5,755 bases of DNA, from positions 1-5,755 of the forward strand of contig CAMNVD010000077.1 in NCBI GenBank assembly GCA_946562005.1. Reading direction: 5' to 3'. Below the pieces are notes generated by a model that saw only the letters and a program-made list of their open reading frames with translations, was not told the origin of the DNA and made no database searches. How positions within the stretch are numbered: the first letter of the stretch is position 1; each line of letters opens with the position of its first letter. The translations under genes were made by a program, and so were the position numbers. Source of the stretch: an uncultured Clostridia bacterium (GTDB taxonomy: Bacteria > Bacillota > Dehalobacteriia > UBA4068 > JAAVYR01). Shown here piece after piece: positions 5,585-5,755 of this stretch.

Positions 5585-5755
5585 CATCCTGGATCTCTAC
5601 CCACAGTCTCACACTCTCAGCTTCGCATGATGCCATTCCCTCGGGCACAGGTTCCGCCACGGAGCATCTGAGAAGCATCTCAGAGCTGAGGGGGGAGCCT
5701 ACCAAGTGCCATGGATCCTGGCGGGAGACACCAGACGAGTGCAAATAAATCAAGG
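5585..5755. other. Unassigned, probably mammalian host flank of the SINE
   Basis: No Shine-Dalgarno-led frame, tRNA or bacterial gene is seen. The 61-residue minus-strand frame across this part has no recognisable motif. A short hairpin CTGAGA-AGCA-TCTCAG occurs at 5668-5683 and an AATAAA lies near 5743-5749, neither enough to name an element. Its place directly beyond the SINE head suggests it is host genomic DNA. Confidence 0.5.

Noticed and set aside
5568..5753. Minus-strand 61-residue frame at the right end
   Set aside because: It lies in likely mammalian DNA, lacks a bacterial ribosome binding site and spans the SINE boundary.
5455..5755. Horizontal transfer or a bacterial insertion sequence interrupting thiE
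   Set aside because: No transposase, terminal inverted repeats or target duplication are seen, and the sequence resembles a rodent SINE; a chimera is simpler.

Overview
The window is a bacterial chromosome segment with foreign-looking material at its right end. The central part (about 1110 to 5454) carries dapB on the minus strand and, divergently, a thiamine operon thiD-thiC-thiM-thiE on the plus strand. The anaerobe-type short ThiC, the TPP-riboswitch-led thi operon, the moderate GC and the A/G-rich Shine-Dalgarno sites point to an anaerobic Bacillota. A Negativicutes member is my best guess from protein flavour, but this is not proven.

Layout, left to right. Positions 1-1105 (minus) are an open reading frame for a very glycine-rich, beta-repeat-like protein. 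It runs off the left edge and has no credible start codon. An imperfect inverted repeat with T-tracts on both sides (1082-1137) follows and looks like a bidirectional terminator. dapB (1170-1970, minus) probably starts at TTG. Between dapB and thiD lies a textbook control region: a sigma-70-type promoter (2069-2097), a TPP riboswitch aptamer beginning at the expected transcription start (2104-2201), and an intrinsic terminator (2252-2292). thiD, thiC, thiM and thiE follow with gaps of 7-16 bases, so they form one transcript.

The genes form a coherent route. ThiC makes HMP-P from AIR, ThiD phosphorylates it to HMP-PP, ThiM phosphorylates salvaged hydroxyethylthiazole, and ThiE would join the two halves into thiamine phosphate. 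No thiazole-synthesis gene is visible here. TPP binding should terminate transcription ahead of thiD.

thiE is broken after about 32-42 codons. From about 5455-5490 to the end the sequence no longer looks bacterial. Positions about 5455-5584 (minus) resemble a rodent tRNA-derived B2/B3-type SINE with recognisable pol III A and B boxes, followed by about 170 bases of unassigned, probably host, DNA. The simplest reading is a chimeric contig from a rodent-associated sample. The start-less glycine-rich frame on the left makes a second artificial join there worth testing.
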